64,000 nt of DNA from JAVVUJ01 sp964461765 (GCA_964461765.1 CAYWVS010000003.1:1-64000), one strand, 5' to 3'; shown: positions 25,465 through 34,704, counted from the first letter of the stretch. Notes: generated by a model from the sequence alone, not told the origin. A program made the numbers and translations.

Positions 25465-26835
25465 ATGGATCTTATGGATCAGTGGATAGAGTCAAAAAAC
25501 CCCGCAACGGGGGAAATTGTAGGGAAGGTGAAGAAAGCATCTCGTGAAGAGATGGGGCAGATGCTGCTTCTGAGTAAAATTGCTCAGGAAAAATGGAGGA
25601 AGTTACCCATCCATCAAAGGATTACCCTGATAGACAAGGCTTGTAAGGAAATTGGGGGACAAGCTAAGGAAATGGCTGTTTTGCTGAGCAAGGAAATGGG
25701 AAAAAGCTTGGATCGTGCTTCCGGAGAAGTGCGGGGTTGCACCTATGGTGCGTATACGGCAAAGTTAGTATCCAAGGCCATTGAACCCGTCGTAATGGAA
25801 GGGAACGGCATGGAAACCGTGATCGAATACAACCCTTTAGGTATTTGTGCCATCATTACCCCTTGGAATTACCCTCTATCTATGGCACATTGGATGATTA
25901 TACCCGCATTAACAGCAGGCAATTCTGTGATACTAAAGCCCTCAGAAGAAACACCTTTGATTGCTCAAGCTTATGTTGATGCCATGAACCGAGTGTTACC
26001 GGAACATGTGCTCCAAATCCTTCACGGGGATGAAGAACAGGGCAAGCTTTTAGTAGAAGCACCGGAGGTAGCCTTTGTAGGATTTACAGGCTCCAGGGAA
26101 GCAGGAAAAGACATTATGAGACGAGCTTCCGGTACCTTAAAGAGGCTGATTATGGAGTTGGGAGGTAAGGATCCTTTGATTGTTCTGGAGGATGCAAATC
26201 TTTCGGCAGCGGCTAATTTTGCCGTAGCCAACAGCTTGGAAAACTCCGGGCAAATGTGCGTATCCACAGAAAGAGTATTTGTAGATTCTAAAATTGCAAA
26301 ACCATTTATAAAAAAAGTAATAGAAACAGTTTCTTACTTTAAAGCAGGACCTTATGACAATCCTTCTGCTCAGGTGGGACCCATTATAAATAACAGGCAA
26401 AGAAGCAGAATTTTAAATCAAATAGAAGAAGCAGTGAGGAATGGAGCGCAAATCGTATATGGTGGAGAAAACCATCCTGAAGGGTATGTTTTACCCACGG
26501 TTTTAACCAATGTGTCGAAGGATATGGAAATCTCCCGGGAAGAAACCTTCGGGCCTGTAATCTGTATATCGGAATTTAATAATCCGGAGGATGCCATCAG
26601 AGAGGCCAACTCTACGGAGTTTGGTTTAGGGGCGGTAATTTTCGGAAGAGAAAATGTAGACAGCTTAGCAAATCAACTGGAAGCGGGCATGGTTGGCATC
26701 AATATGGGAGTAGGCGGCATGGGGGACAGCCCTTGGGTTGGCACAAAACAAAGCGGCTTAGGATACCATGGCTCTCCCGATGGACATAGACAATTTACTC
26801 AAGTGCGAGTCATCAATAGACCAAGCCATTTGTAA
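25465..26835 (+). CDS. NAD(P)-dependent aldehyde dehydrogenase (succinate-semialdehyde dehydrogenase-like)
   Basis: A 456-residue non-acylating aldehyde dehydrogenase. It has the NPLGICAIITPWNYPL cofactor segment, the FTGSREAGKDIMRRASGTLKRLIMELGGKDPLIVLEDA stretch with the general-base glutamate in ELGGKD, and the catalytic cysteine in NSGQMCVSTERVFV; the EETFGPV motif follows near 365. It oxidises an aldehyde to a free acid. The pattern is closest by eye to the GabD/Sad group of semialdehyde dehydrogenases. It follows the aminotransferase/TRAP operon and could give a CoA-independent exit for the same semialdehyde, or detoxify it. A terminator closes the gene. Confidence 0.88.
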   Translation: MDLMDQWIESKNPATGEIVGKVKKASREEMGQMLLLSKIAQEKWRKLPIHQRITLIDKACKEIGGQAKEMAVLLSKEMGKSLDRASGEVRGCTYGAYTAKLVSKAIEPVVMEGNGMETVIEYNPLGICAIITPWNYPLSMAHWMIIPALTAGNSVILKPSEETPLIAQAYVDAMNRVLPEHVLQILHGDEEQGKLLVEAPEVAFVGFTGSREAGKDIMRRASGTLKRLIMELGGKDPLIVLEDANLSAAANFAVANSLENSGQMCVSTERVFVDSKIAKPFIKKVIETVSYFKAGPYDNPSAQVGPIINNRQRSRILNQIEEAVRNGAQIVYGGENHPEGYVLPTVLTNVSKDMEISREETFGPVICISEFNNPEDAIREANSTEFGLGAVIFGRENVDSLANQLEAGMVGINMGVGGMGDSPWVGTKQSGLGYHGSPDGHRQFTQVRVINRPSHL

Positions 26836-26837
26836 AA

Positions 26838-26865
26838 AAAAAGGGGATGTAAGCTGCCCCTTTTT
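26838..26865 (+). terminator. Intrinsic terminator ending the first sigma-54 module
   Basis: AAAAAGGGG (26838-26846) pairs with CCCCTTTTT (26857-26865) around a 10-nt loop; the T-run is part of the stem. It could work in both directions, also stopping transcripts from the minus-strand hicAB pair. Confidence 0.7.
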
Positions 26866-26978
26866 GTTAAATTTTTAATAAAATCTTTATGCAATTTGGA
26901 ATATTCTAAAGCTGCAACATCAATAACACTTTCTTTTATATCTCCTTTGCAAAAGAAACAATTCATTTATTTTACCAT

Positions 26979-27203
26979 TTATGCATTTCTAAGCTGATAA
27001 ATGGCCGGACGATAAATCGGTTTAGGAATTGGCAATCCATTTTCATTTGCAGCTTCAAGCCAAGCCGTTTTTGCTTTTTCCGCTTCGATAAGGGCTTCAA
27101 AAGATGTTTTTCCAAAAGCTGAGCAATTAGGGATATCGGGAATATCGGCAATATATCCCTCATCAGCTTCACTATAAAAGATATTAATATGGTAATCTTT
27201 CAT
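26979..27203 (-). CDS. hicB: HicB-family antitoxin
   Basis: A 74-residue protein of the HicB partial-RNase-H fold: an N-terminal beta strand, the GYIADIPDIPNCSAFGKT segment (family core: two strands with DxPD-like turns), and a helix rich in Ala/Glu (EALIEAEKAKTAWLEAA) ending in GLPIPKP. No separate DNA-binding domain is present, so it is a short HicB. It overlaps hicA by 4 bp, as is typical for this toxin-antitoxin type. HicB neutralises the HicA mRNA interferase. Confidence 0.82.
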   Translation of the reverse strand: MKDYHINIFYSEADEGYIADIPDIPNCSAFGKTSFEALIEAEKAKTAWLEAANENGLPIPKPIYRPAIYQLRNA

Positions 27204-27454
27204 TCTCTATCCTCCAATTCAAGATTGTATTTTTCAATTAAAGAAATAAATTGTTTTATTTGGTATGGCTTAGCGTTACCATTAACGTTTTGAATATTTA
27301 TTATTTCTGAGACTTTTTTGTTAATATAAATATGATGGCTTCCACTGATTCTTGATTCTTCAAAGCCAAAGGCAATAATTAAAAGTTCAAGTTCTGAAAA
27401 TTTAATATTCTTCTGGTTATTTAAAACTTTTTTCAATAGTTTTTTAAGTTGCAA
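27200..27454 (-). CDS. hicA: HicA-family mRNA interferase toxin
   Basis: An 84-residue basic protein with the HicA double-stranded-RNA-binding-like fold: the helix FSELELLIIAFGFEE followed by ISGSHHIYINK, where the GSHH histidine is the catalytic residue of HicA toxins, then a second strand and the PYQIKQFISLIEKY helix. It starts with TTG in the present reading; no better ATG lies upstream in frame. Toxin precedes antitoxin in the operon. The active-site His is intact, so the module is probably functional. Confidence 0.78.
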   Translation of the reverse strand: MQLKKLLKKVLNNQKNIKFSELELLIIAFGFEESRISGSHHIYINKKVSEIINIQNVNGNAKPYQIKQFISLIEKYNLELEDRE

Positions 27455-27539
27455 TTAGACACCACTACCTTTCATACCTATTATATGCAATTTTAAAGAT
27501 AAAGACAAGTGTGTATAAGCTTCTTATTCTCAAAATGAG

Positions 27540-27710
27540 ATGACATACTATGGCATTCCATCCATGAAAACAGATACAGACGGCAAGTTTATCAATGAAA
27601 ATTATCATACACAGTTTGACCAACCGGAATTGGCAGACATCAAAGAATATGAAAATTGCTTAAAGGTTTATGGCAAAATGACTATTAAACCTTTGCTTTT
27701 GACATTCTAA
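27540..27710 (+). pseudogene. Gene remnant, possibly the C-terminal end of an M28-type aminopeptidase
   Basis: An open stretch of 56 codons begins at ATG 27540 and ends at TAA 27708-27710, with no ribosome site. It contains YGIPSMKTDTDG and a NYHTQFDQPE segment; a Tyr-His-Thr...Asp pattern near the end of the protein is reminiscent of M28 metallopeptidases, whose last metal ligand is a histidine in such a context. The reading is tentative. Its position between a toxin-antitoxin pair and an orphan ATPase suggests debris from past insertions or deletions. Confidence 0.4.
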
Positions 27711-27722
27711 TCATAATTCAAA

Positions 27723-27765
27723 GATTCAATAGTTTTTGCTTAATTTAAGTAAAAACTATTGAATC
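27723..27765. terminator. Perfect long inverted repeat, probable bidirectional terminator
   Basis: GATTCAATAGTTTTT (27723-27737) pairs perfectly with AAAAACTATTGAATC (27751-27765); the loop itself contains CTTAA/TTAAG. It ends with T-rich sequence on both strands. Confidence 0.6.
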
Positions 27766-27787
27766 TGTTTATGTTTTTGGTTATACT
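27759..27787 (+). promoter_or_regulatory. Sigma-A promoter of the ATPase gene
   Basis: TTGAAT (27759-27764) and TATACT (27782-27787) with 17-bp spacing, about 20 nt upstream of the ATG. The -35 lies inside the right arm of the inverted repeat. Confidence 0.55.
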
Positions 27788-27808
27788 AAAGGCAAAGGGA
27801 GTGATGTT

Positions 27809-29008
27809 ATGATCCTTAGACCACAATATCTGGAAATCCTTAGAACGTATCGTGACGTTCCGTTGGTGAAAATACTTGCCGGAATAAGGCGCTGTGGTAA
27901 ATCTACAATTTTAGAAATGCTGAAGGAGGAATTGCTGCACAATGGAATTGTGGCAGATCATATCATCAGCATGCGATATACATCGGAAGATTTCGTTGAT
28001 GGAATGACTTCAAAGGAAATGTATCAAGGCATTAAAGAGAAAATGACAGATTATGAAAAATATTATCTCTTGCTTGATGAAGTACAGGAAGTAATAGGCT
28101 GGGAGAAGGCAATCAACAGCCTTCTTGAGGATGGCAACACAGACATTTATGTGACAGGTTCCAATTGCAAACTGATGTCTAGTGAGATATCAACTTATCT
28201 AACCGGCAGATATATTTCAATACCTATATATACCTTATCCTTTGCTGAGTTTCTAGATTTTAAGAAGAACACTCAACGGACTGAAAAGGAGCTGCTTAAT
28301 GACTATTTGCGCCTAGGTGGATTTCCTATTGTTTCCCTTGGCAACTTTGATGATCAAGCCTCCTATCAGATCGTGGAGGGCATTTACAATTCCGTTATCA
28401 CAAGTGACATTGCAAGACGTCATAATATTAAAAACTTTGATTTATTCAATCGCGTGGTAAGATATATCGTTGAGAATGTAGGCAAAACCTTTTCTGCAAA
28501 TGCAATCGTGAAGTTTTTGAAAAATGAAGGGCGTGCATTATCTGTTGAAATAATATATAATTATTTGCAATGGCTTGAAAAAGCATTTGTTATCTATCGT
28601 TGCCCGAGATATGACTTGCAGGGTAAATCTGTATTAAAAACACAGGAAAAGTTCTATCTTGCAGATGCTTCCCTAAAATACAGCATCATGGGTTTCAATC
28701 TCAAATCCATTGCATCCATGCTTGAAAATATCGTGTATTTTGAGTTGCGCAGAAACGGCTATGAAGTGTACGTTGGTAAAAACGAAACTAAAGAGGTTGA
28801 TTTCATAGGGGTGCGACGTGATGAACGCATTTACGTGCAGGTGTGCCGCAGGTTACCGGAGGAATCAGACCGGGAGGTTGCAAATCTGCTTGAAATAAAA
28901 GACCATTACCCAAAGTATGTGGTAACCTTAGATGAGCTTGCTGCAGGTAATATCAACGGTGTAAAAATCATGCATCTTGCAGACTTCCTTCTTAGCCCAA
29001 AATCCTGA
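27809..29008 (+). CDS. AAA-fold ATPase with DUF4143 domain
   Basis: A 399-residue protein of the AAA_14/DUF4143 family. Walker A is GIRRCGKST (residues 25-33), Walker B is YLLLDEVQE near 90, and a sensor-like VTGSNCKLMSSEI follows near 113; the C-terminal half carries the DUF4143 region ending in a PD-(D/E)xK-like stretch (VYVGKNETKEVDFIGVRRDERIYVQVC) typical of these proteins. Family members are abundant orphan ATPases, often mobile and associated with defence or toxin-like loci; their biochemical role is unsettled. Context here, beside HicAB and a gene remnant, agrees with accessory DNA. Confidence 0.85.
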   Translation: MILRPQYLEILRTYRDVPLVKILAGIRRCGKSTILEMLKEELLHNGIVADHIISMRYTSEDFVDGMTSKEMYQGIKEKMTDYEKYYLLLDEVQEVIGWEKAINSLLEDGNTDIYVTGSNCKLMSSEISTYLTGRYISIPIYTLSFAEFLDFKKNTQRTEKELLNDYLRLGGFPIVSLGNFDDQASYQIVEGIYNSVITSDIARRHNIKNFDLFNRVVRYIVENVGKTFSANAIVKFLKNEGRALSVEIIYNYLQWLEKAFVIYRCPRYDLQGKSVLKTQEKFYLADASLKYSIMGFNLKSIASMLENIVYFELRRNGYEVYVGKNETKEVDFIGVRRDERIYVQVCRRLPEESDREVANLLEIKDHYPKYVVTLDELAAGNINGVKIMHLADFLLSPKS

Positions 29009-29070
29009 GCAATTACATGAAGTTTACGATTGACATATTTCAGATCCAATTATTGAGGAGGGCTAAATAT

Positions 29071-29454
29071 TTGAAAAGACTAATTATCATTGTTATTACT
29101 ATAGCTTTATTCTTAACCGTAACCGGCTGTAATTCAAAGGCCGGATTACCGGATAATCCAATTGTTTTTCAAGCAAAAGAATACACGGATTATCGTTCTA
29201 TTGTTTCTGAGGATAAGGAATATGTTCCATATTGTTCCGTTGAACCTGAAAGCATAGGTGATTGTTTGGGTTATTTTGAAGAATCCGGTGTAACCATCTA
29301 TGTTTGTGAATTAAAGGAACAGGCTTCTGATGACTGGCTTGCTATTACCCCCAATTTGGGTAATCGGAATGAAGGAATGGCATTTCGCAGAACAAGTGTA
29401 ATCGTTATTCCGGAAGGACTTGAATCTGAACCCGGATACTATTGGAACGACTAA
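29071..29454 (+). CDS. Small lipoprotein of unknown function
   Basis: A 127-residue predicted lipoprotein. From TTG 29071 (GGAGG 9 nt upstream) the signal peptide is KR followed by a hydrophobic stretch and the lipobox TVTGC with Cys20. The mature part has paired cysteines (PYCSVEPESIGDC, then YVCEL) that could be disulfide-bonded, and no domain I recognise. A 5'-extended version from ATG 29017 would put 18 polar residues before the signal and is unlikely. It lies between the ATPase and the methionine aminopeptidase genes. Confidence 0.65.
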   Translation: MKRLIIIVITIALFLTVTGCNSKAGLPDNPIVFQAKEYTDYRSIVSEDKEYVPYCSVEPESIGDCLGYFEESGVTIYVCELKEQASDDWLAITPNLGNRNEGMAFRRTSVIVIPEGLESEPGYYWND

Positions 29455-29476
29455 ATGGTATTTAGAGGAGTAAATT

Positions 29477-30352
29477 ATGATAGATAAACTTGGAAGAAAT
29501 GATGCCTGTTGGTGTGGAAGCGGTCAGAAGTATAAAAAATGTCATGGGCAAATAGACGAATTAATGCAAAGTTATGCGGCAGAAGGAATTACGGTTCCTG
29601 AACGTGAATTACTGAAAACAAAAGGACAAATTGATAAAATTAAAGAAAGCTGTAAGATTAATATAGAAATTTTGGATTATATTAGCGATTTTGTAGTTGA
29701 AGGAATTTCCACAGAGGAAATAGACAGGCTTATTTACGATAAAACTAAAGAGCTGGGCGGTATTCCTGCAACGCTAAATTATAAGGGTTATCCTAAAAGT
29801 GTATGTACATCTATAAACGATCAAGTGTGCCATGGCATACCCTCAAAAAAGGTCATCTTAAAAGATGGAGATATTATAAATGTGGATGTTTCCACTGAAT
29901 ATAAAGGTTATTTTTCCGATTCATCTCGAATGTACCTTATAGGAAATGTATCAAAGGAGAATAGGCGTCTTGTGCAGGTTGTAAAGGAATGTGTTGAGCT
30001 TGGCATACGGCAAGTGCGTCCTTGGGGTTTCCTAGGTGACATTGGGCAGGCGATTAATGATCATGCCATAGAAAATGGTTATTCTGTGGTAAGAGAAATA
30101 GGCGGCCATGGGATAGGCTTAAGCTTTCATGAAGAACCTTGGGTAAGTTATGTGTCTAAAGCCGGTACCGGATTATTATTAGTACCCGGTTTGATTTTTA
30201 CAATAGAACCCATGATTAACATGGGGACAGAGAAGGTATACACAGATAAAAAAGATAATTGGACTGTTTATACAGTGGATGGAAAGCCCTCTGCGCAGTG
30301 GGAAAGTATGGTTTTGGTCACAAATAATGGTTGTGAGATACTGACCTATTGA
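29477..30352 (+). CDS. map: Methionine aminopeptidase type I with N-terminal SEC-C zinc motif
   Basis: A 291-residue M24A enzyme that removes initiator methionine. The N-terminus carries a SEC-C zinc-binding motif (C11, C13, C22, H23). The metal ligands of the catalytic domain are all present: D137, D148 (11 apart), H211, E244 and E276, plus H119 in the CHGIP motif. SEC-C-bearing MetAPs are common as second copies in Clostridia and Bacilli; the main map gene usually lies in the ribosomal protein cluster, not here. It is expressed from a GAGGAG site. Function is firm; why an extra copy is carried is not. Confidence 0.92.
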   Translation: MIDKLGRNDACWCGSGQKYKKCHGQIDELMQSYAAEGITVPERELLKTKGQIDKIKESCKINIEILDYISDFVVEGISTEEIDRLIYDKTKELGGIPATLNYKGYPKSVCTSINDQVCHGIPSKKVILKDGDIINVDVSTEYKGYFSDSSRMYLIGNVSKENRRLVQVVKECVELGIRQVRPWGFLGDIGQAINDHAIENGYSVVREIGGHGIGLSFHEEPWVSYVSKAGTGLLLVPGLIFTIEPMINMGTEKVYTDKKDNWTVYTVDGKPSAQWESMVLVTNNGCEILTY

Positions 30353-30439
30353 TCATATGATCAGTTGGGTAATACTGAACCAAAGGCTTAATCAAATTAA
30401 TGAAAAGACCTTTTATTTTTTATTCTTTATTAAGTCGGA

Positions 30440-30478
30440 AATAGCCCCCATGTTACCAACGTAACCTTGGGGGCTATT
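30440..30478. terminator. Long G+C-rich hairpin between convergent genes
   Basis: AATAGCCCCC (30440-30449) pairs perfectly with GGGGGCTATT (30469-30478); inside, GTTAC (30452-30456) pairs with GTAAC (30461-30465). It lies between the converging map and SLH genes and could terminate either, although no long U-tract follows. Confidence 0.55.
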
Positions 30479-30540
30479 GCTATTGCGTGATTTTAATGGT
30501 TAAATTTCCTAACTGCTACATAAAATTTTCTTCATGGGCA

Positions 30541-30564
30541 TTGCCCAAGTTCCCGCTTGGGCAA
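30541..30564. terminator. Second hairpin between convergent genes
   Basis: TTGCCCAAG (30541-30549) pairs perfectly with CTTGGGCAA (30556-30564) around a TTCCCG loop; an outer ATGGGC/GCCCAT pair may extend the fold. It is close to the 3' end of the minus-strand SLH gene. Confidence 0.5.
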
Positions 30565-30648
30565 CGCCGGTGGTCGCATGCTGGTCGGTCAAAGCCCATT
30601 GATCAGTAGTTCAATTCTATATGGCAAGAGGAGTTTCACTCCCGGAAG

Positions 30649-33600
30649 TTATTGAACAGTTATTCTGACATTGCTAAATCCCTCGTAGGGTTTTCCGGAA
30701 GGATGAGTGAAAATGTCATTGGCGTTTTGCCAGGTGTGTGTGGCAGCTGTATATCCATAAGAGATGGTAGCATCAGACCAAAAGTCTTCCGGTATAAAAT
30801 TGATCTTATCAGTGGAAAAGGTTAGTGTTGTATTACTGTCTTGTCGTAAATAGATCATGTGCCGTATATTATAGGTAACAATACCGTTGGTCACTGTGAA
30901 GAAACAAGAGAAGCTATCGCCCTCTAACGCCAGATCGCTTGGGTATGTGAGGGTAAGGGTCTGGGCATTACTGCTGTATACTGCCGTGGGTGCAGCAATG
31001 ACAGCTTCGTTTCCGGGGGTGCCCTCTGCCGTAAGGGGAGCGGTAACAGTATCACCGGCATAATCTACAGCACCTGCAAAGGGTGTCAGGGTTACGAAGT
31101 ACTTGTGCCCTGAGGTGAGAGAGGGAACGGTATTTCTTATAATATAGTAGCCTGCGCCACTGCCGTTAGTTGAATACCAACTATTCTCCGTATAATCATT
31201 ACTTGAAATGGATGTGGCGCTTCCCGCATTTGCTCCATATTTAACAGAAATATCAAAATTTGTCATCCATGGCACCGCATTGGTGATAACAAAGAGATAT
31301 TGACCATCGTTGGAAACGGTTACACTTTTAACAGTCATATTTACGGTGTTTACTGACTCATTGGAAATACCCATTACCTTGTTTGGGGTGGTGGCATTAT
31401 CTTGAATGGCATTCCCCGAAGGAGGTTTTGTATAAGAGACTTCTAAGGAGTCAGTTAATGTAATAGGTTCGTTAAATGTTAATTTCACAGTACCTTCACG
31501 GGCATCGGGTTCGTTAACAATTGCAACGCTATGGGGATTAACCGTGTCTGTGCCACTGGAAATACTAAAAGCCGAAGCTGCAGGAATTGAAGAGGTATCC
31601 AACAACTCGTCAAAGTACAGTGTTACTTTTGTTTTTGATTTGTTGATATATGCAATCATAAAATCTGGTGCTGTAGTATCTACAGATGCGGCCGCGGTAC
31701 CTTTGGCGTATTCCAGCATAAGTGGAGTTGCTGTGGTCGAGGTACTGTCTTTAACAACCAAATAAATTTTTGCTCCCCGGTCAGTGGAAAGTTTTATGCC
31801 GGTGGGAATGGTGTGTTCGCTCGTATCGCTTATCTTGATGTATGGTGCAGCATCAATATAGGTTATATGACCATTTTGAGCGGCACCATGTCCGTGGATG
31901 ACATCGGTACTGGAAACCGTTCCTCCGGATTGGGCATTTATTTGATTTACAACCATAAATATTTCCGCTTCCGATGGGCTTGCCATCTTTACGTTCAGCA
32001 CAATATTGCCTTGAACATCCGTTGTGGCTTTGGGATAACCTGTAGCGAATCGGGTATCGGTTCCCGTAGGAGGCTGCCATCCACTCCATTTGGCGTAAAG
32101 TGTAATGTTAGCAGTAACCTTGTCAGTATTGAAGTTCCATTGATTGGTTAATTCTGCCTCTTTATACCAACCCAGGAATGACAGTTGCTGACCTCCTTCT
32201 GTTTTTGTTGGGTCGACGGGTTTTGTAATGGAAGAGCCGCTTGCCACATTTGTAATGGTATTTACGCTACTACCACCATTTGAATTAAATGTGACGGCAA
32301 AGCTTCCAACCGGTGCTTTAATAAGAAAGTTTGCACTGGTACTGCCGGTATAATTGCCCTTAAAGGTTACCCATGCAGTAGCTGTTCCTACAGCTGTATT
32401 GGAGGTGTAGGACACGGTGTAATCGGTGCCTTGGGTGAGGGTTGTGCCACCGTCTTTTACTAGGAGGGTAGGTTCAATAGGAGAACCGCTGTATGTTTGA
32501 TCAACAATTGCCTCAATCCCTGTGGAAAGAGTTTTAGGATTGATGTTTAAGGTATACGTAGCGGTGGTAGCTTCATAGGTGTTATCTGCCGCAATGCTTG
32601 CAGTTATAACAGCAGTACCTATTTTGTAGATGGTTACCTCGCCGGTGGAACCATCTACATTTGCAACGTCTGCGGCTGAGCTTGCATAGGTTGTTGATGC
32701 AGAAGAACCGGTCTTAGTTGCTGCCTTGGTAAATTTGTCATCTCCAAAGGTTTTGGTAAGGATTCCGTTGGTCAAACCGTCAAAGGTTAAGGTTGAAGCT
32801 TCTTTATCCGATGTTTGTTCATATGTAACAGTAAAAGTCAGGCCATTACCTGCAACGTCACCCCCTGTAACCGTTTCGGCACTGACTGTTCCATTGGTTC
32901 CGTTTACTGTGGGGGAGGTTGTACTAAACTTATAATTGTCGTTGGCTGTAAGGACAATATCAGCAGTATAAACTGTAAATGCAGCAAACTTTCCGCCGCT
33001 ACCCATTGTTCCGTTCCAAGTGATTGTGCCTGTATATCCTGTACCTGTAGTAATGGAAGTCTGGGGGGTTCCGTTTTTCGCAGGAGCGGTGATGGATACG
33101 ATGATGGGCGAAGGGATAATGGCCGGATTAACAGTAACACTTACTGCGTTGCTGGTAGCAGTAGTACCTGATTTACCAGATTGAGTGTTTGTAACCACGC
33201 AATAATACCATTTTTGGTCTGCTACTGCAGTTGTAGGTACGGTATAAATTGGGGAGGTTGCACCACTGATGGCCGTACCGCTTGTATTGCTATTGATGGT
33301 ATTGCTGTACCATTGATAAGTAAGTGTGCCGGATCCCGCTGCAGCTATGGTAAGTGTTACGGTATCACCGAAAACTGCCGAATCGTTACCTGTGGGTTGG
33401 GTGCCGATTGTAGGTGTCGTAGATTTAGTAGATGTGGAACTGTCATCATTACCGCCGCTATTGCCACCGCCGCCACCTGTCGTGGGAGGTGTGGTACCGG
33501 GGACATTAGTTTGCCCACTTGTGGCAGGTTTGTCGTTTATAGTGGAATCCGCTCCCGGTGCAACGGTCACGTTGGTGATTGTTGCGGTTCCTGTAATAGA

Positions 33601-34704
33601 TGTTTTCTCATTCAGCACAAGGTTATCAATTTTGCCTGTGGCTTGGATGTTGACAGAAGTTCCGTTATTTACTACCGTCTTGAAGTTTCCGTCAAGTACA
33701 ATATTTTGTCCGGCAGCTACGGAAGCAGGAATTTCAACCTTTTCAATACCACCGCCGACTAATTCCTTAGCTACAAGAATAGCTCCGCTTTCAAGTACTG
33801 CAACGGCAACGCTGGTGCTGCCTGTGGCAACAATGCGCAGATCTCCTCCAACCTTATTGACAATCAGTGCACCTCCAATGGTGACGCTATTGAAATAGAG
33901 GGAATTTTTACCTCCCCCTTTTACGATGGTGTTTCCTGTGATTTTTATATTGTCCAACTTCACATCGCCGTTGCCAACACCTTCTGCAATGATCAAATCA
34001 CCTTTAATTTCCATGTCCTTCAGCGTGACATTTGGGGTGTTGATAACAACATTACCAGCTACATTTGTGGTATACTCACCAGAGGTTTGGTATAAACCCT
34101 TGATGCCATTGTCCAACATTTTAATTACCGATGCACGGGTTATATCCGCTTTAGGAGCAAAACAGTTGTTGCCTATGCCTCCCATGAGCCCCTTTTCTGA
34201 AAGGGCTTTGACGTAACCCTTTGCCCAAGAATCTACTTGAGAATCATCGGCAAAGGTTGTGCTGCCGGATACCTCTTTAACGCCCAGAGCACGGCACAGC
34301 ATAATGGCTGCTTCCTGACGAGAGATGTTGTCAGTAGGGCGAACTTGCCCACCACTTCCCAGAATAATTCCTGCCGCATTTGTACGAAGCACTGCATCCG
34401 TATACCATGTGTCCGTAAGATCGGTGAAGGAATTTTGCCCCTTAACCTGATATTTCATCACTTTATCAAGAATGGTGGCCATTTCAGCTCGGGTGATGGA
34501 CGCATCGGGGCGGAAATTTCCTCCGCTTCCTTGCAAAATGCCATAATTGCTCCATTTTTCAATTTCGCCACTTGCCCAATGAGTTCCTGTGTCATTGTAG
34601 CTTGCGGCAAAGGCTGCCGTGGGAAGCAGTGTCAGCATCATTGCTACCGCCAGTAAAATCGACAGTAGCCCCTTTGATTTTTGCTTTTTCATTTTCATAG
34701 TCAT
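30649..34704 (-). CDS. Large SLH-anchored surface protein with Ig-like and InlB-type repeats
   Basis: A 1351-residue exported protein. A signal peptide ends near residue 33 (TAAFA). Three SLH domains (about 34-80, 92-137, 145-195) should bind secondary cell-wall polymer. Residues 205-400 form strand-turn repeats (GNVVINTPNVTLKDMEI and similar) that look like a beta-helix. A Gly/Ser/Thr linker (about 395-430) leads to an Ig-like domain (FGDTVTLTIAAAG...LTYQWYSNT), several beta-sandwich modules with MBG/YDG-like repeats, an InlB B-repeat (FNSNGGSSVNTI to ITLYAKW, about 850-920) and a SwmB-like module (KVTLYFDELLD). RBS spacing suggests ATG 34698 as the actual start. Probable adhesin or S-layer-associated protein; binding partner unknown. 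Long opposite-strand open frames within it are composition shadows. Confidence 0.9.
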   Translation of the reverse strand: MTMKMKKQKSKGLLSILLAVAMMLTLLPTAAFAASYNDTGTHWASGEIEKWSNYGILQGSGGNFRPDASITRAEMATILDKVMKYQVKGQNSFTDLTDTWYTDAVLRTNAAGIILGSGGQVRPTDNISRQEAAIMLCRALGVKEVSGSTTFADDSQVDSWAKGYVKALSEKGLMGGIGNNCFAPKADITRASVIKMLDNGIKGLYQTSGEYTTNVAGNVVINTPNVTLKDMEIKGDLIIAEGVGNGDVKLDNIKITGNTIVKGGGKNSLYFNSVTIGGALIVNKVGGDLRIVATGSTSVAVAVLESGAILVAKELVGGGIEKVEIPASVAAGQNIVLDGNFKTVVNNGTSVNIQATGKIDNLVLNEKTSITGTATITNVTVAPGADSTINDKPATSGQTNVPGTTPPTTGGGGGNSGGNDDSSTSTKSTTPTIGTQPTGNDSAVFGDTVTLTIAAAGSGTLTYQWYSNTINSNTSGTAISGATSPIYTVPTTAVADQKWYYCVVTNTQSGKSGTTATSNAVSVTVNPAIIPSPIIVSITAPAKNGTPQTSITTGTGYTGTITWNGTMGSGGKFAAFTVYTADIVLTANDNYKFSTTSPTVNGTNGTVSAETVTGGDVAGNGLTFTVTYEQTSDKEASTLTFDGLTNGILTKTFGDDKFTKAATKTGSSASTTYASSAADVANVDGSTGEVTIYKIGTAVITASIAADNTYEATTATYTLNINPKTLSTGIEAIVDQTYSGSPIEPTLLVKDGGTTLTQGTDYTVSYTSNTAVGTATAWVTFKGNYTGSTSANFLIKAPVGSFAVTFNSNGGSSVNTITNVASGSSITKPVDPTKTEGGQQLSFLGWYKEAELTNQWNFNTDKVTANITLYAKWSGWQPPTGTDTRFATGYPKATTDVQGNIVLNVKMASPSEAEIFMVVNQINAQSGGTVSSTDVIHGHGAAQNGHITYIDAAPYIKISDTSEHTIPTGIKLSTDRGAKIYLVVKDSTSTTATPLMLEYAKGTAAASVDTTAPDFMIAYINKSKTKVTLYFDELLDTSSIPAASAFSISSGTDTVNPHSVAIVNEPDAREGTVKLTFNEPITLTDSLEVSYTKPPSGNAIQDNATTPNKVMGISNESVNTVNMTVKSVTVSNDGQYLFVITNAVPWMTNFDISVKYGANAGSATSISSNDYTENSWYSTNGSGAGYYIIRNTVPSLTSGHKYFVTLTPFAGAVDYAGDTVTAPLTAEGTPGNEAVIAAPTAVYSSNAQTLTLTYPSDLALEGDSFSCFFTVTNGIVTYNIRHMIYLRQDSNTTLTFSTDKINFIPEDFWSDATISYGYTAATHTWQNANDIFTHPSGKPYEGFSNVRITVQ

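Larger units (their letters stand above)
27455..27808. other. Gap between hicAB and the ATPase gene
   Basis: Holds a 56-codon gene remnant, a long inverted repeat and a sigma-A promoter (each listed separately). No clear promoter for hicAB was identified in the first 80 bp. Confidence 0.6.

Noticed and set aside
31544..34656. Several open frames of 70-190 codons on the strand opposite the SLH gene
   Set aside because: They are cysteine- or valine-rich low-quality translations without ribosome sites, mirroring the Thr/Ser/Gly-rich repeats of the true gene.
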